From UBA5614 sp963667535 (GTDB lineage: Bacteria; Cloacimonadota; Cloacimonadia; Cloacimonadales; Cloacimonadaceae), in assembly GCA_963667535.2 (NCBI GenBank), contig CAXXDU010000002.1, forward strand, positions 2,418,001 to 2,482,000: a stretch of 64,000 nt of DNA, written 5' to 3'. The notes under the pieces are model-generated. The model made no database searches, was not told the DNA's origin, and saw nothing but the letters and a program-made list of their open reading frames with translations. A program made the translations under genes and the position numbers. Shown here piece after piece: positions 8,438-17,317 of this stretch (positions are counted from its first letter, which is position 1; each line of letters begins with the position of its first letter).

Positions 8438-9466
8438 ATGAAACGGATTTTAATTACTACTCTCACACTTATTTTAATACTCAGCTTCACCGCCTGCGTT
8501 AAGAAACAAAAAGCTTCAAAGAACATTGAACAGCTTCAAAGAGAAAACGGTGTACCCGTTCGCATTACTGAAATCGCACCAACAACATTTGTGCAGGAAT
8601 TGACTTATAATGCTCCTTTGAGTGGAATTGAAGAGAGCACAGCTAAATCTATGGTTAGCGATATTGTAGTTCAGGTAAATGCCAAAGTCGGTGACTATGT
8701 CAAGAAAGACCAGACTATCATAACTTTTCCTCAGGATACACCTGCAGCTCAGTATAATCAGGCAAATTCAGCATTCTTAAATGCCAAACAAACATATGAG
8801 CGGATGCAGAGACTATATGCCCAGGGTGCAATCAGCCAACAGGACATGGATAATGTCACTACCGGTTTTAATGTATCCAAAGCTAATCTCAACTCATCTT
8901 CCCAGATGGTTTATGTGAAAGCTCCCATCTCCGGTTATATCACAGCTATGAAAGTGAATCAGGCAGACCATGTAGCTCCGGCTGCTGAGCTTTTCACAGT
9001 TTCCAATACTTCCAAATACAAAGCCACCATCTGGGTGCCTGATACAGATATCCAGAACATTAAAAAGGGATTAAAGGCAGTTGCTAAATGGGGAGAACAA
9101 ACTCTCACGGGCAGAATTACTTCCGTTTCATTAGCAATGGACCAGGATAAGAAAGCGTTTAAAACAGAAATCATTTTTGATACCCACCCCAAACAAATCA
9201 TTAGCGGTGTCACTCTGGAAATCAGGATTGAAGTAGCACAAGTCGCTAATACAATAGTAGTTGAGCGCAAGTCTATTATTGAAGAGAATGGTAAGAAGTT
9301 TGTCTGGCTGGAACAGGATAAGAAAGCCAGAAAGAAAGAAATTGTAACCAAACGTGACAATGGAATCGAGTATGAAGTTAGCTCTGGTGTTAAAACCGGG
9401 GATAAAATGATTACAGAAGGAATCAGCCAATTAACTGATAATTGCCTCGTTCAAGTTATTCAATAA
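8438..9466 (+). CDS. RND efflux periplasmic adaptor (membrane-fusion protein), lipoprotein
   Basis: A membrane-fusion protein of the RND adaptor family. I chose the second ATG (8438), giving 342 residues: it is preceded by GGAG at proper distance and gives a clean lipoprotein signal with Cys20 (LSFTAC). Family features follow in order: a biotinyl-lipoyl-like half-motif (VVQVNAKVGDYVKKDQTII), an alpha-helical hairpin (ANSAFLNAKQTYERMQRLYAQGAI, split in two here), the second lipoyl half (YVKAPISGYITAMKVNQADHV) and a C-terminal beta-barrel. It links the inner-membrane pump to the TolC-like channel encoded upstream. Confidence 0.9.
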   Translation: MKRILITTLTLILILSFTACVKKQKASKNIEQLQRENGVPVRITEIAPTTFVQELTYNAPLSGIEESTAKSMVSDIVVQVNAKVGDYVKKDQTIITFPQDTPAAQYNQANSAFLNAKQTYERMQRLYAQGAISQQDMDNVTTGFNVSKANLNSSSQMVYVKAPISGYITAMKVNQADHVAPAAELFTVSNTSKYKATIWVPDTDIQNIKKGLKAVAKWGEQTLTGRITSVSLAMDQDKKAFKTEIIFDTHPKQIISGVTLEIRIEVAQVANTIVVERKSIIEENGKKFVWLEQDKKARKKEIVTKRDNGIEYEVSSGVKTGDKMITEGISQLTDNCLVQVIQ

Positions 9467-9477
9467 GGAGACGGGGA

Positions 9478-12400
9478 ATGTTTCTGTCCAAAATATCAGT
9501 AGATCGTCCTGTTTTAGTCATAATGGCATTTCTGGTTGTAATAGTATTCGGAATTCTGGCTTATTTTGAATTACCGCTCACTATGATGCCGGAAATGAAG
9601 ATTCCCTATATCAGTATATCAACTATTTATCCGGGGGCAGGTCCACGAGAAGTGGAAACCCAGATATCCAAGAAGATTGAGGATGCTGTAGCCACTGTCA
9701 GCCAGATTGATAACATTGATTCCTATTCGATGGATAATATCAGTATAGTGGTTATCAAATTTGGAATGGGTAAAGATGTAAACATTGCCAACCAGGAAGT
9801 CAAAGATAAGATAGATGCGATTATTACTTCTTTCCCGACCGACGCACAAAAACCAGTGGTTCAAAAAGTTGATATCAATGCTTTCCCCTTTATGGATATA
9901 GTCCTTACCGGCAATATTGATGGCAAAGCTCTTTATGAAATTGCTGATAAAAAACTTAAAGACCGTTTCTCTCAAATCGAAGGCGTTGCCAATGTAAGTG
10001 TGACGGGTGGTAATAAACGCCAGATTAATGTTAAATTAAAAGACCAAACTGTCTTTGAAAACTCCATATCTATGTCGCAAATGGCGCAAATCCTCGCTAT
10101 GCAGAATATGGATATGCCTGCCGGACAATTTACGAAGGGCACTCAGGAATATTCTGTCCGTCTGAAAGGTCAGTATCAGGATGTAGAACAACTGCGCAAT
10201 GCACAGGTTCCCACTGCTTTTGGTTCTAAAAAGCTGGGTCAGTTAGCCGATGTTCAGGATTCGCAGGTTAATGTACGCGAAAGAGCAATTTACTTTAACG
10301 TGCCCAAAATGCAGAAAGAAAACAACGTTGTCCGTCTTTCTCTGATAAATAGCTCTGATGGTAATGTAGTTAAAATTGCTGCAGAAGTAGCCAAGCAGCT
10401 TCCTGAAATCCAGAAAGAACTTTCCAAGGGTGTGGAATTGACCATGATACGTGATGATTCTGCATTTACTAAAGCATCTGTGGATGATACAGTTGGGAAT
10501 ATATGGATGGGTATCCTGCTTACAGGTTTGATTCTTTTACTTTTCCTGCATGATTTCCGATCGACCTTGATAGTGGCTATAGCCATGCCCATATCAATCG
10601 TTGCCACTTTCATGTTTATCAAAGCTCTGGGCTATACTTTAAATATCATGACCCTTATGGCTATTTCTACTTCTGTGGGGGTGCTCGTAACCAACTCAGT
10701 TGTCGTGTTGGAAAATATCTTCCGGCACAGGGACCTCGGTAACAACAAGAAAGATGCTGCCCAAATTGGAACCAGTGAAATTGCCATAGCTGTGCTGGCT
10801 TCGACATTAACCAATGTCGTGGTGTTCCTGCCGATTGCTTCAATGAAATCGATGATTGGTCAGGTCTTTAAAGAATTTGGTATGACTGTTACCGTAGCTA
10901 CACTGATTTCGTTATTAGTTGCGTTTACCATCACTCCTCTTATGGCTTCTCGTCTGTTACCGGATAAAATTAAACCATCTCGTTTTGGCAGAGCTTTTGA
11001 CCGTGTATTTGACCGTTTTGGTTCATGGTATGAAAAGCTGTTGTCATGGGTGCTTTCCAGTAAAAAGAAAGCCTGGGGTCTAATAATCGTTACATTGCTT
11101 GTTTTCCTGGCAAGTTTTGGTTTAGTGCCTTTCCTCGGCTCAGAAATGATGCCTATGATGGATCAGGGTTATATCAATGTAGCAACTGAACTTCCTCAAG
11201 GTACAAATCTTGACCAGACAGCTAAAACTCTGGATAATATCACAAACCGCCTTTCCAATTATAAAGAAATTAAATTTATCGTTACCAACCTTGGAACACA
11301 GGGTCGGATTGATTCAGGTACAAACCTTGCTTCCACAGATATTCAACTGGTTGATGCCAAAGAGCGCAGCCGTACTACCAATCAGATGCTAGGTGTTCTG
11401 ATTAAAGAACTGTCCAATGTGCCAAATGCCAAAATCAAAGTTACAGCTTCAGAAGCGTTTGGTGGAGCCAGCGCTCCTATCGAATTCTTCCTCAAAGGAA
11501 CCGACACAGATAAAATGGAACAACTCAAAAATGAGTTAATAGCTAAAATCAGAAACGTCCCCGGCTTAATCAATCTCGATACCAGTACCAGAAGCGGTAA
11601 ACAGGAATTAACGATTGTGCCGGACAGAGTCAAGATGTCAGAAGTCGGTGCCAGCGTTTATGACCTGGCTATGGCTCTCAGAACTTCTGTGGAAGGTTCT
11701 GTTTCTACCACCTACCGTGAACTTGGTAACGAGTATGATATCAAGCTTTCTATGGAAAACTCCTCTGTTGATTCACCTGAAAAGCTTAAAAACCTGCCTA
11801 TTATCATCATGGGTAATAATTATGTGCTTTCACAATTTGCCGAAGTTACGTTTGCTGACGGTGTAAATAAAATCACTCATCATGACCGCAGTAAAGCAAT
11901 CCAATTCACTGGCGGTATTGCAACAGGTGCAAACCTGGGTGATGTGACCAAAAGCCTGAAGAAAGAGATGGAAAAGATAACTCTGCCTACAGGTTATTCT
12001 ATTGCTATGGGTGGCGATAGCCAGATGCTGGCAGAAGTTATGGCAGATATGATACGGACTTTCACCTTGGCTGTCCTGCTTACTTATATGCTGTTGGCGG
12101 CTATTCTGGAAAGCTTTATCCAACCTCTGCTGATTATGGCAACCGTGCCATTGGCATTGATAGGTGTATTTGGCGCTATGTTTTTAGCCGGCACTACCAT
12201 CAACATCTTCTCAATGATGGCAATCATCATGTTGGTTGGTATTGTGGTGAACAACGCAATTCTGATTATGGACTATGTGAATGTGCGGCGTAAGGACGGC
12301 GTATCGGCACATGATGCCCTGCTGGAAGCAACCACCATTAAACTCAAACCCATTATCATGAGTACACTGTCTATCGTTATTGCAATGATACCCATGGCTA

Positions 12401-12561
12401 TGGGTATCGGTAGCGCAGGTAAAGAATTCAGACAGTCCATGGGTATAGTCCAAATCGGTGGTCTGATGATTTCCACTTTCCTGACACTAGTATTTATCCC
12501 ATCCCTATTTTACCTGACTATAAAATCTAAAATTCATACTGAGGAAGAACAAGTAGAATAA
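9478..12561 (+). CDS. RND-family (HAE1-type) efflux transporter with atypical relay residues
   Basis: An inner-membrane RND pump of 1027 residues. The ATG at 9478 is used because it has GGAG upstream and gives the canonical N-terminus (MFLSKISVDRPVLVIMAFLV). It has twelve predicted transmembrane helices and two large periplasmic loops (for example PEMKIPYISISTIYPGAGPR after TM1). It forms an operon with the adaptor and the TolC-like gene. Odd point: in TM4 the usual GLLVDDAIVVVEN motif reads GVLVTNSVVVLEN, so the positions of AcrB D407/D408 are T405/N406; in TM10 the AcrB K940 position is Asn (GIVVNNAILIMDY). The energy-coupling network must therefore differ from AcrB. Substrate unknown. Confidence 0.92.
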   Translation: MFLSKISVDRPVLVIMAFLVVIVFGILAYFELPLTMMPEMKIPYISISTIYPGAGPREVETQISKKIEDAVATVSQIDNIDSYSMDNISIVVIKFGMGKDVNIANQEVKDKIDAIITSFPTDAQKPVVQKVDINAFPFMDIVLTGNIDGKALYEIADKKLKDRFSQIEGVANVSVTGGNKRQINVKLKDQTVFENSISMSQMAQILAMQNMDMPAGQFTKGTQEYSVRLKGQYQDVEQLRNAQVPTAFGSKKLGQLADVQDSQVNVRERAIYFNVPKMQKENNVVRLSLINSSDGNVVKIAAEVAKQLPEIQKELSKGVELTMIRDDSAFTKASVDDTVGNIWMGILLTGLILLLFLHDFRSTLIVAIAMPISIVATFMFIKALGYTLNIMTLMAISTSVGVLVTNSVVVLENIFRHRDLGNNKKDAAQIGTSEIAIAVLASTLTNVVVFLPIASMKSMIGQVFKEFGMTVTVATLISLLVAFTITPLMASRLLPDKIKPSRFGRAFDRVFDRFGSWYEKLLSWVLSSKKKAWGLIIVTLLVFLASFGLVPFLGSEMMPMMDQGYINVATELPQGTNLDQTAKTLDNITNRLSNYKEIKFIVTNLGTQGRIDSGTNLASTDIQLVDAKERSRTTNQMLGVLIKELSNVPNAKIKVTASEAFGGASAPIEFFLKGTDTDKMEQLKNELIAKIRNVPGLINLDTSTRSGKQELTIVPDRVKMSEVGASVYDLAMALRTSVEGSVSTTYRELGNEYDIKLSMENSSVDSPEKLKNLPIIIMGNNYVLSQFAEVTFADGVNKITHHDRSKAIQFTGGIATGANLGDVTKSLKKEMEKITLPTGYSIAMGGDSQMLAEVMADMIRTFTLAVLLTYMLLAAILESFIQPLLIMATVPLALIGVFGAMFLAGTTINIFSMMAIIMLVGIVVNNAILIMDYVNVRRKDGVSAHDALLEATTIKLKPIIMSTLSIVIAMIPMAMGIGSAGKEFRQSMGIVQIGGLMISTFLTLVFIPSLFYLTIKSKIHTEEEQVE

Positions 12562-12590
12562 TCAAATTATCAAGACCTGTATTTCTACAA

Positions 12591-12622
12591 GCACGGGAGT
12601 TAATTGCTTCCGTGCTTTTTTT
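12591..12622 (+). terminator. Intrinsic terminator of the RND operon
   Basis: A 9-bp stem, GCACGGGAG (12591-12599) with CTTCCGTGC (12607-12615; one G-T wobble), 7-nt loop, followed by seven T residues, 30 bp after the RND stop codon. Confidence 0.9.
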
Positions 12623-12676
12623 ATTCTTAGCAGGAAGAGTACCATTTCATTTTTCCCCATTCTTCCTTAAATGCGA

Positions 12677-12783
12677 CCTCAACCCAGAGTTAGGTTCCTC
12701 TTTGGTTCCACCTGGGATCCTCCTGGGCTAAGCCCAGGAGGATCCCAAGAGGAGCCGTGCAGCATCTTAAGCCCGGGTTGAGG
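12677..12783. repeat. Palindromic 11-nt-period array (locus 1)
   Basis: This fills most of the gene-free stretch 12562-12886. Three nested inverted repeats share one centre: CCTCAACCC/GGGTTGAGG (12677-12685 with 12775-12783), GGTTCCTCTT/AAGAGGAGCC (12693-12702 with 12747-12756, one wobble) and a perfect 17-bp arm pair (12713-12729 with 12731-12747). The inside also repeats every 11 nt: GGTTCCTCTTT, GGTTCCACCTG, GGATCCTCCTG, GGCTAAGCCCA, GGAGGATCCCA from 12693 to 12747. No T-run, no coding signal. It lies between the ends of two convergent genes. It is structurally related to the arrays at 29031, 39872 and 52421. Confidence 0.8.
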
Positions 12784-12886
12784 AGGGAAAAGGAAATGCT
12801 GAGTCCTCCTATGAAAGGTTTTAATCAATGAAAAAGGAATATGAGTTTGCAACAAAAAGGTTAAAAGTTGAATTGGAATGTGATGT

Positions 12887-13960
12887 TTAAAATTGAATGT
12901 AAAAGAAAGGAGTGTAAGCCAGATTTTCTTTCTTGTAATAATCTGATTCATTAGATTTGATAAAACAACTCAGCTTTGTGTTTTTATTTAGAAATCCTGA
13001 TATTGCCAGCGCTAGTAACAGTGACTTGGGATATACCAGATTGGGAAAGTGTTTAATATTAACAGAACTTGCCTGCTTGCTTTTTGCATAATGTATTATA
13101 CACTGCAAAATCTTAGTTAATCTGTACCAGTTGTTTTTCTTTGAATAGCAGCCGATTATCTCAGTAATCCGATTGGGATATTCACTTTCTTTGAAGACGA
13201 CATAATCATTTGATGTTCCATCATAAAAGCAGACCCTGATATAAGGTGATTTTGCTAACCAAGCCTGGTATTCCTGAGTCAGGGCAATTGACCACTGCCA
13301 GGGATTCTTGATAATATAGGATGGGATTGTTTTATCAGTATCGCAAATGGTTTTGATTATGCAGTCATTCTTATGAAAAGTGAAGAAGATACCTTTAAAA
13401 AGGGTATTGATGGTTCTCTGACACATAGCAACAAATGAAATCATTAGTTTACGTTTAACCTTGATTTCCCTGCTTGTATATTCTGTCTTTAATAGTATAA
13501 GAAAGCTTTCCCTGACTGTCAAAGGAAATTCCAGACATCCTGCAAAAGTGTGTATCTTCCCGATTTCATCATCGGCAAGCAGATGAATAACTTTGTAATC
13601 TTCATTCAGAGCAAAATCATAGATTACTTTGGGCATGGCGAGACCGATAGGTAATTCTTCTTCCTGATATGTGACCCATTCATCTCTGTATTCAGGTTTT
13701 AGATAAAACGCTTCTGCTTTCAAAGAAATCCTTATCCCGTCCGGAGTGTCAATTTGCATAGGTATCAAAGAAATATGACCTACATGATGTTTTCTTATCA
13801 CAGCAAAAGCATGAAAAGAAAAACCGCTGGTATTGTTATTGAAGAGATAATCACAATACTCCGGTGATGCGTATTTCTTGTCCACTACTCCATATAATTC
13901 AACTATATATTGCAGTTGTCTTTTGTTAAGAGGTCCTTTTAGTAATTGAATCTCTAGCAT
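12887..13960 (-). CDS. GNAT-family acyltransferase (glycan locus)
   Basis: A 357-residue protein whose N-terminal half reads like a GNAT acetyl/acyltransferase: FAVIRKHHVGHISLIP (beta4/beta5 region), then LKAEAFYLKPEYR and the acceptor helix around GLAMPKVIYDFALNEDYKVIHLLAD. The C-terminal half is not recognised. Predicted soluble. It is the last gene of the minus-strand cassette after the polysaccharide deacetylase (2 bp gap). In that setting it may put an acyl group on a deacetylated sugar, with the neighbouring acyl carrier protein as donor. This role is inferred from neighbours only. Confidence 0.65.
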   Translation of the reverse strand: MLEIQLLKGPLNKRQLQYIVELYGVVDKKYASPEYCDYLFNNNTSGFSFHAFAVIRKHHVGHISLIPMQIDTPDGIRISLKAEAFYLKPEYRDEWVTYQEEELPIGLAMPKVIYDFALNEDYKVIHLLADDEIGKIHTFAGCLEFPLTVRESFLILLKTEYTSREIKVKRKLMISFVAMCQRTINTLFKGIFFTFHKNDCIIKTICDTDKTIPSYIIKNPWQWSIALTQEYQAWLAKSPYIRVCFYDGTSNDYVVFKESEYPNRITEIIGCYSKKNNWYRLTKILQCIIHYAKSKQASSVNIKHFPNLVYPKSLLLALAISGFLNKNTKLSCFIKSNESDYYKKENLAYTPFFYIQF

Positions 13961-13962
13961 AA

Positions 13963-15213
13963 TTATGGTGTAATCAGATGCTGAGTGTAAGAATCCCAGT
14001 GCTTAGCTAATTCTGCTGCGGAACACCCCCAGGCATTCCTGCGTCTGGCTTCCTGAAGCAGTTCCAGATAAACTGACCAAAAACGCTGCTTATTCAAATG
14101 ATCAGGATGCCAGTTAACGGTGAGTACTCCGCCGACTGCTTCTACCCTATCCATCATCTTAAGACAATTATTTATTGCCATTTCTTCATTCAGTTCCAAA
14201 GCATTTGCATAGAAAAGTGCTCCATCCATGATATGTAATGGTATTTCCCAATAATTATATTGACTATTCTTCTGAATATCCCATAACATATGCGGATGTG
14301 AAGTTCCTGAGCGAAATCCAATGTGGCGGTTAAAGCCAAGTGTAGAATCGGATTTGAAGCCTAGTTTATCATGAAACTGCGGTGTTTTGTTAATACTATA
14401 ATGCATCCAGTGTTGTCTGGTACTTTGGATATCCATTCCCAGGGATTGCTCAAGACTTTGTTTCTCAAAACGTAGTGATTCTAAATCAAAGGCTGAATTG
14501 TAGCTTCCATGTAAACCGATATCCCAGCCGGAAGTATGAATCTCTTTTAACAAGTCTTTGAATTGTATTGGTTTATCTTTGTAACAAACTCTATCAGAAT
14601 ACTTATAATAGGAATCATAGTAATGAGGATTGGGTAGTTCCTCAGCAAAACAATAAAAGGTTGATTTGAATCCCAGTCTTTCCTCAAGCTCAATAAAATT
14701 GTTGAAATCAAGATGATGCAGGTACTTTGTAGAATGTGTCAGCATGTCTTTTATCGTTTTGAGGATAATCAATTGTGTTGCTTCAACTGATATTGTTTTG
14801 CACTTGCTGTACCTGTTTATCGCTCTGAACAAAATAGATAGAGCAGGATAGTAGTTGATATTATCCACATCATGGGTGAGGCATATAGCAAAGGGTTTGC
14901 TTTCGGGATACTTGGGAAGTTTAATCGTACCTTGGTTATTTACTAAATAATCTTCTGTGGTTTGATGGATAATATCGTCAATATAGGGATAAGATAATTG
15001 TCCATCAAGATATGCTTCTGAATAGCTGCCTTCCCAATTCCCCCATTGGTCTCTATGCTTGCATTCTGACTCTTCCCTACGCATCAAAGCATCGAGGATT
15101 TGCTTCTGATTGCCTGCTTCAACCATTGTAATGGGAAGTACAAAACCTGCTACCGAATTTACATAATTCTGTAAGTAGTTCGCTTGTTCCGGGGATATGT
15201 TTGGAATCACCAT
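13963..15213 (-). CDS. Polysaccharide deacetylase-like protein (NodB homology)
   Basis: A 416-residue carbohydrate esterase-type protein. The first metal motif appears as AICLTHDVDN (H114, D115, D117), the variant found in long polysaccharide deacetylases. Later come FKSTFYCFAEELP, the second motif region GWDIGLHGSYNSAFD, a QHWMHYS stretch, and GGVLTVNWHPDHLN near the C-terminus. No signal peptide is obvious, so it may act on a precursor at the cytoplasmic face. The ribosome binding site is weak, and the gene starts 7 bp after the SDR gene, suggesting coupling. It probably removes an N-acetyl group from a sugar of the locus product; the exact substrate is unknown. Confidence 0.75.
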   Translation of the reverse strand: MVIPNISPEQANYLQNYVNSVAGFVLPITMVEAGNQKQILDALMRREESECKHRDQWGNWEGSYSEAYLDGQLSYPYIDDIIHQTTEDYLVNNQGTIKLPKYPESKPFAICLTHDVDNINYYPALSILFRAINRYSKCKTISVEATQLIILKTIKDMLTHSTKYLHHLDFNNFIELEERLGFKSTFYCFAEELPNPHYYDSYYKYSDRVCYKDKPIQFKDLLKEIHTSGWDIGLHGSYNSAFDLESLRFEKQSLEQSLGMDIQSTRQHWMHYSINKTPQFHDKLGFKSDSTLGFNRHIGFRSGTSHPHMLWDIQKNSQYNYWEIPLHIMDGALFYANALELNEEMAINNCLKMMDRVEAVGGVLTVNWHPDHLNKQRFWSVYLELLQEARRRNAWGCSAAELAKHWDSYTQHLITP

Positions 15214-15220
15214 ATACAGA

Positions 15221-15967
15221 TTATGAGATACTTAATCCGCCGTCGATAGTTAATGTAATCCCTGTAACTTTCTCAGAAGCATCTGCGAGTAGAAACAGAA
15301 CCCCATTTGCAACATCTGAAGGAGTTACAAAGCCTAATGGGTATAACTTTTCATTTTCAGATAAAGCTTCCTCAGATAGGCTATCTGTTGTTATATCAAA
15401 CATAGGAGTTTTAACCATGCCGGGAGCAATACAATTTACTCTTATCTTCTGAGGTGCAGTTTCCAGAGCAAGAACTCGTGCAAAGGATGTCAAAGCTCCT
15501 TTTGAACCGGAATAGATGCCGAAGCCTACAGCTCCTATATTTGCTGCAATAGAAGTTATAAAAACGATTGAAGATTTCGGAAGCAGTAGCTTGTTTTCCA
15601 GTAAAGCCTGAGATAGTAGCACCGGTGCTGAGTAATTAACGGAATTGATATTCTGCAAGTCATCTTCATCAATAAATTTTACAGGTTTGATTTCCAGCAC
15701 TCCGGCAGTATGAACGACTCCATTCAATTTAGATAACTGTGAAATCAAGATGTCTCTATCCTGCGCAGAAGTCAAATCACAAGTTATCTTTTCATGTTCA
15801 GCCCCGTTCAATTGAGAAAATGTTTCTTCCAGCCGGGCATTATCCCTACCTGTAATAACTAACTTTGCTCCGGCTTTGGAAAGGACAATCGCAATATGTC
15901 TGCCTATACCAGAAGAAGCTCCGGTGACTAGAATGAGTTTGTCCTTTAAGCTGAACGGGCTTTCCAT
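15221..15967 (-). CDS. SDR-family oxidoreductase (FabG-like)
   Basis: A 248-residue short-chain dehydrogenase/reductase. The NAD(P)-binding motif TGASSGIG is at residues 15-22, NxAG-like HTAG near 86-89, catalytic Ser139 (FITSIAA), Tyr152 and Lys156 (YSGSK), and a typical C-terminus (GITLTIDGGLSIS). Family members include 3-oxoacyl-ACP reductases (FabG). Because the gene sits between an acyl carrier protein with its ketosynthase and a deacetylase/GNAT pair, a 3-oxoacyl-ACP reductase role is likely, but sugar reductases of the same fold cannot be excluded. Confidence 0.8.
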   Translation of the reverse strand: MESPFSLKDKLILVTGASSGIGRHIAIVLSKAGAKLVITGRDNARLEETFSQLNGAEHEKITCDLTSAQDRDILISQLSKLNGVVHTAGVLEIKPVKFIDEDDLQNINSVNYSAPVLLSQALLENKLLLPKSSIVFITSIAANIGAVGFGIYSGSKGALTSFARVLALETAPQKIRVNCIAPGMVKTPMFDITTDSLSEEALSENEKLYPLGFVTPSDVANGVLFLLADASEKVTGITLTIDGGLSIS

Positions 15968-15986
15968 AACGCTTCTAAAGCTCCAC

Positions 15987-16214
15987 TCAGACTTGATTAA
16001 TCAGATTGAATAAATCTGAAACCGTTAAAGCGTTCTTGATGTCTCCACCTTTAATCTTAGTCTGATATTTTTTATGCATCATAGCTATGATTGAGAGCAC
16101 TCCCAGTGAATCCATTTGCTTCAATTCATGAATTCGTGTATCTGCTGACAGGGTTCCCGGTTCAACATTATCCAGGGCATTTTCAAAGTCTTTGATAAAG
16201 TCTTTAACTTCCAT
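15987..16214 (-). CDS. Acyl carrier protein (dedicated, glycan locus)
   Basis: A 75-residue acyl carrier protein. The phosphopantetheine site is in MDSLGVLSIIAMM, with Ser36 in the D35-S36-L37 motif. Helix pattern and length fit ACPs. RBS AGGAG nine bases before the ATG. It is flanked by a ketoacyl-ACP synthase III and an SDR reductase on the same strand, so it is likely a specialised carrier, not the housekeeping AcpP, which normally sits with fabD/fabG/fabF. Confidence 0.85.
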   Translation of the reverse strand: MEVKDFIKDFENALDNVEPGTLSADTRIHELKQMDSLGVLSIIAMMHKKYQTKIKGGDIKNALTVSDLFNLINQV

Positions 16215-16232
16215 TTATATATCTCCTAAGCA

Positions 16233-17231
16233 CTAAATTTCAATGATGCAGCCACCCCATGACAGTCCGACTCCAAAGCCAACCAGCATGATTTTATCAC
16301 CTGGTTTGACAATTTTATTACTCAGACAATCTACCAAAGCAATTGGAATGGTTGCTGAGACGGTATTACCTGTAAACAACATATTCAGATAGAATTTATC
16401 CACAGGAATATCCAGATAGTCTCTCAGGTAATCAAGTATGAATTTATTTGCCTGATGAAAAATGAAATAATCGACATCTTCCATCAGCAGGTTATTGGCT
16501 TTGAGTATATCCTGAACCAGGTCAGGAATGATATCTATTGTAAAATTGAATATCTCTGAGCCATCCATATACAGATGATCAGGTGAATTAAAAGTCCCAT
16601 CATCATCAATTACAGATTCGGGATTATCTTTTTCAGGGTGTCTTAATGCCCCATTTCTAACAATTAAATTGGCATATCCTGAACCGTCCGTGCCCAGAAT
16701 AAAGCCTTTGATACCATCAATATCTGATTTCTCAATTATTGTTGCCGCAGCTCCATCGCCAAAAATGCTTCTGTTTCCCTTATCCATTGGGTGGATATAT
16801 TTGGAATAAGTCTCAGAAGTTATGAGCAGCACTTTGTTTGCAACACCGGTTGCTATCAGACCTTTGGCTAGAGTCAAACCGTAGACAAAACCTGAACATC
16901 CCAGATTGAAATCAATTGCTCCGCAACTTGTCTTGAGTCCAAGTTTATCTTGCAATATACAGGCTGACGTGGGTAAAAAGAAATCCGGACTCTGTGTACA
17001 TAAAAGCAGGAAACCAATATCGTCCTTGTTATACCCTTCCAGAACTTTGCTGGCAGCTTCGTAAGCCATATCAAGAGCAGTTTCATCCTGAGTGGTAATA
17101 TGTCTTTGCCTGATGCCGACTTTTTCTTCTATCTTTTCTGCACTCCAAGCTCCCAGTTCTTTTTCCAGATCCTTATTATCCAATATGCGTTTGGGTAGGT
17201 AGTAATCAATTTTAGCAATTCTACTATGCAT
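16233..17231 (-). CDS. 3-oxoacyl-ACP synthase III (FabH-like)
   Basis: A ketoacyl-ACP synthase III-type condensing enzyme. Start set at 17231 (332 residues), because AGAGGT lies at the right distance upstream; an ATG seven codons earlier has no ribosome binding site. The catalytic triad is visible: Cys112 (NLGCSGFVYGL), His259 (FIFHQANKF) and Asn289 (FTGNTVSA). Ends with GFGVGLSWGGCIIEI, typical of FabH. It would condense an acyl-CoA with malonyl-ACP, here perhaps on the adjacent dedicated ACP. It is the first gene after an internal promoter. Confidence 0.88.
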   Translation of the reverse strand: MHSRIAKIDYYLPKRILDNKDLEKELGAWSAEKIEEKVGIRQRHITTQDETALDMAYEAASKVLEGYNKDDIGFLLLCTQSPDFFLPTSACILQDKLGLKTSCGAIDFNLGCSGFVYGLTLAKGLIATGVANKVLLITSETYSKYIHPMDKGNRSIFGDGAAATIIEKSDIDGIKGFILGTDGSGYANLIVRNGALRHPEKDNPESVIDDDGTFNSPDHLYMDGSEIFNFTIDIIPDLVQDILKANNLLMEDVDYFIFHQANKFILDYLRDYLDIPVDKFYLNMLFTGNTVSATIPIALVDCLSNKIVKPGDKIMLVGFGVGLSWGGCIIEI

Positions 17232-17260
17232 TATACCTCTTAGAATAATCATTGTTAAAT

Positions 17261-17289
17261 AACATACGGCTGATTGCTCAATCTGTCAA
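17261..17289 (-). promoter_or_regulatory. Internal promoter of the acyl/deacetylase/GNAT cassette
   Basis: On the minus strand, TTGACA (17284-17289) and TATGTT (17261-17266) are separated by exactly 17 bp, 30 bp upstream of the KAS III start. It lies in the only sizeable gap of the minus-strand glycan locus. Confidence 0.65.
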
Positions 17290-17317
17290 GAAAAATCAAT
17301 GAAAGCAAGATATCTGT

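Noticed and set aside
12679..12951. A 90-codon minus-strand frame after the RND operon
   Set aside because: It is formed by the palindromic array and overlaps the end of the GNAT gene; no recognisable protein.
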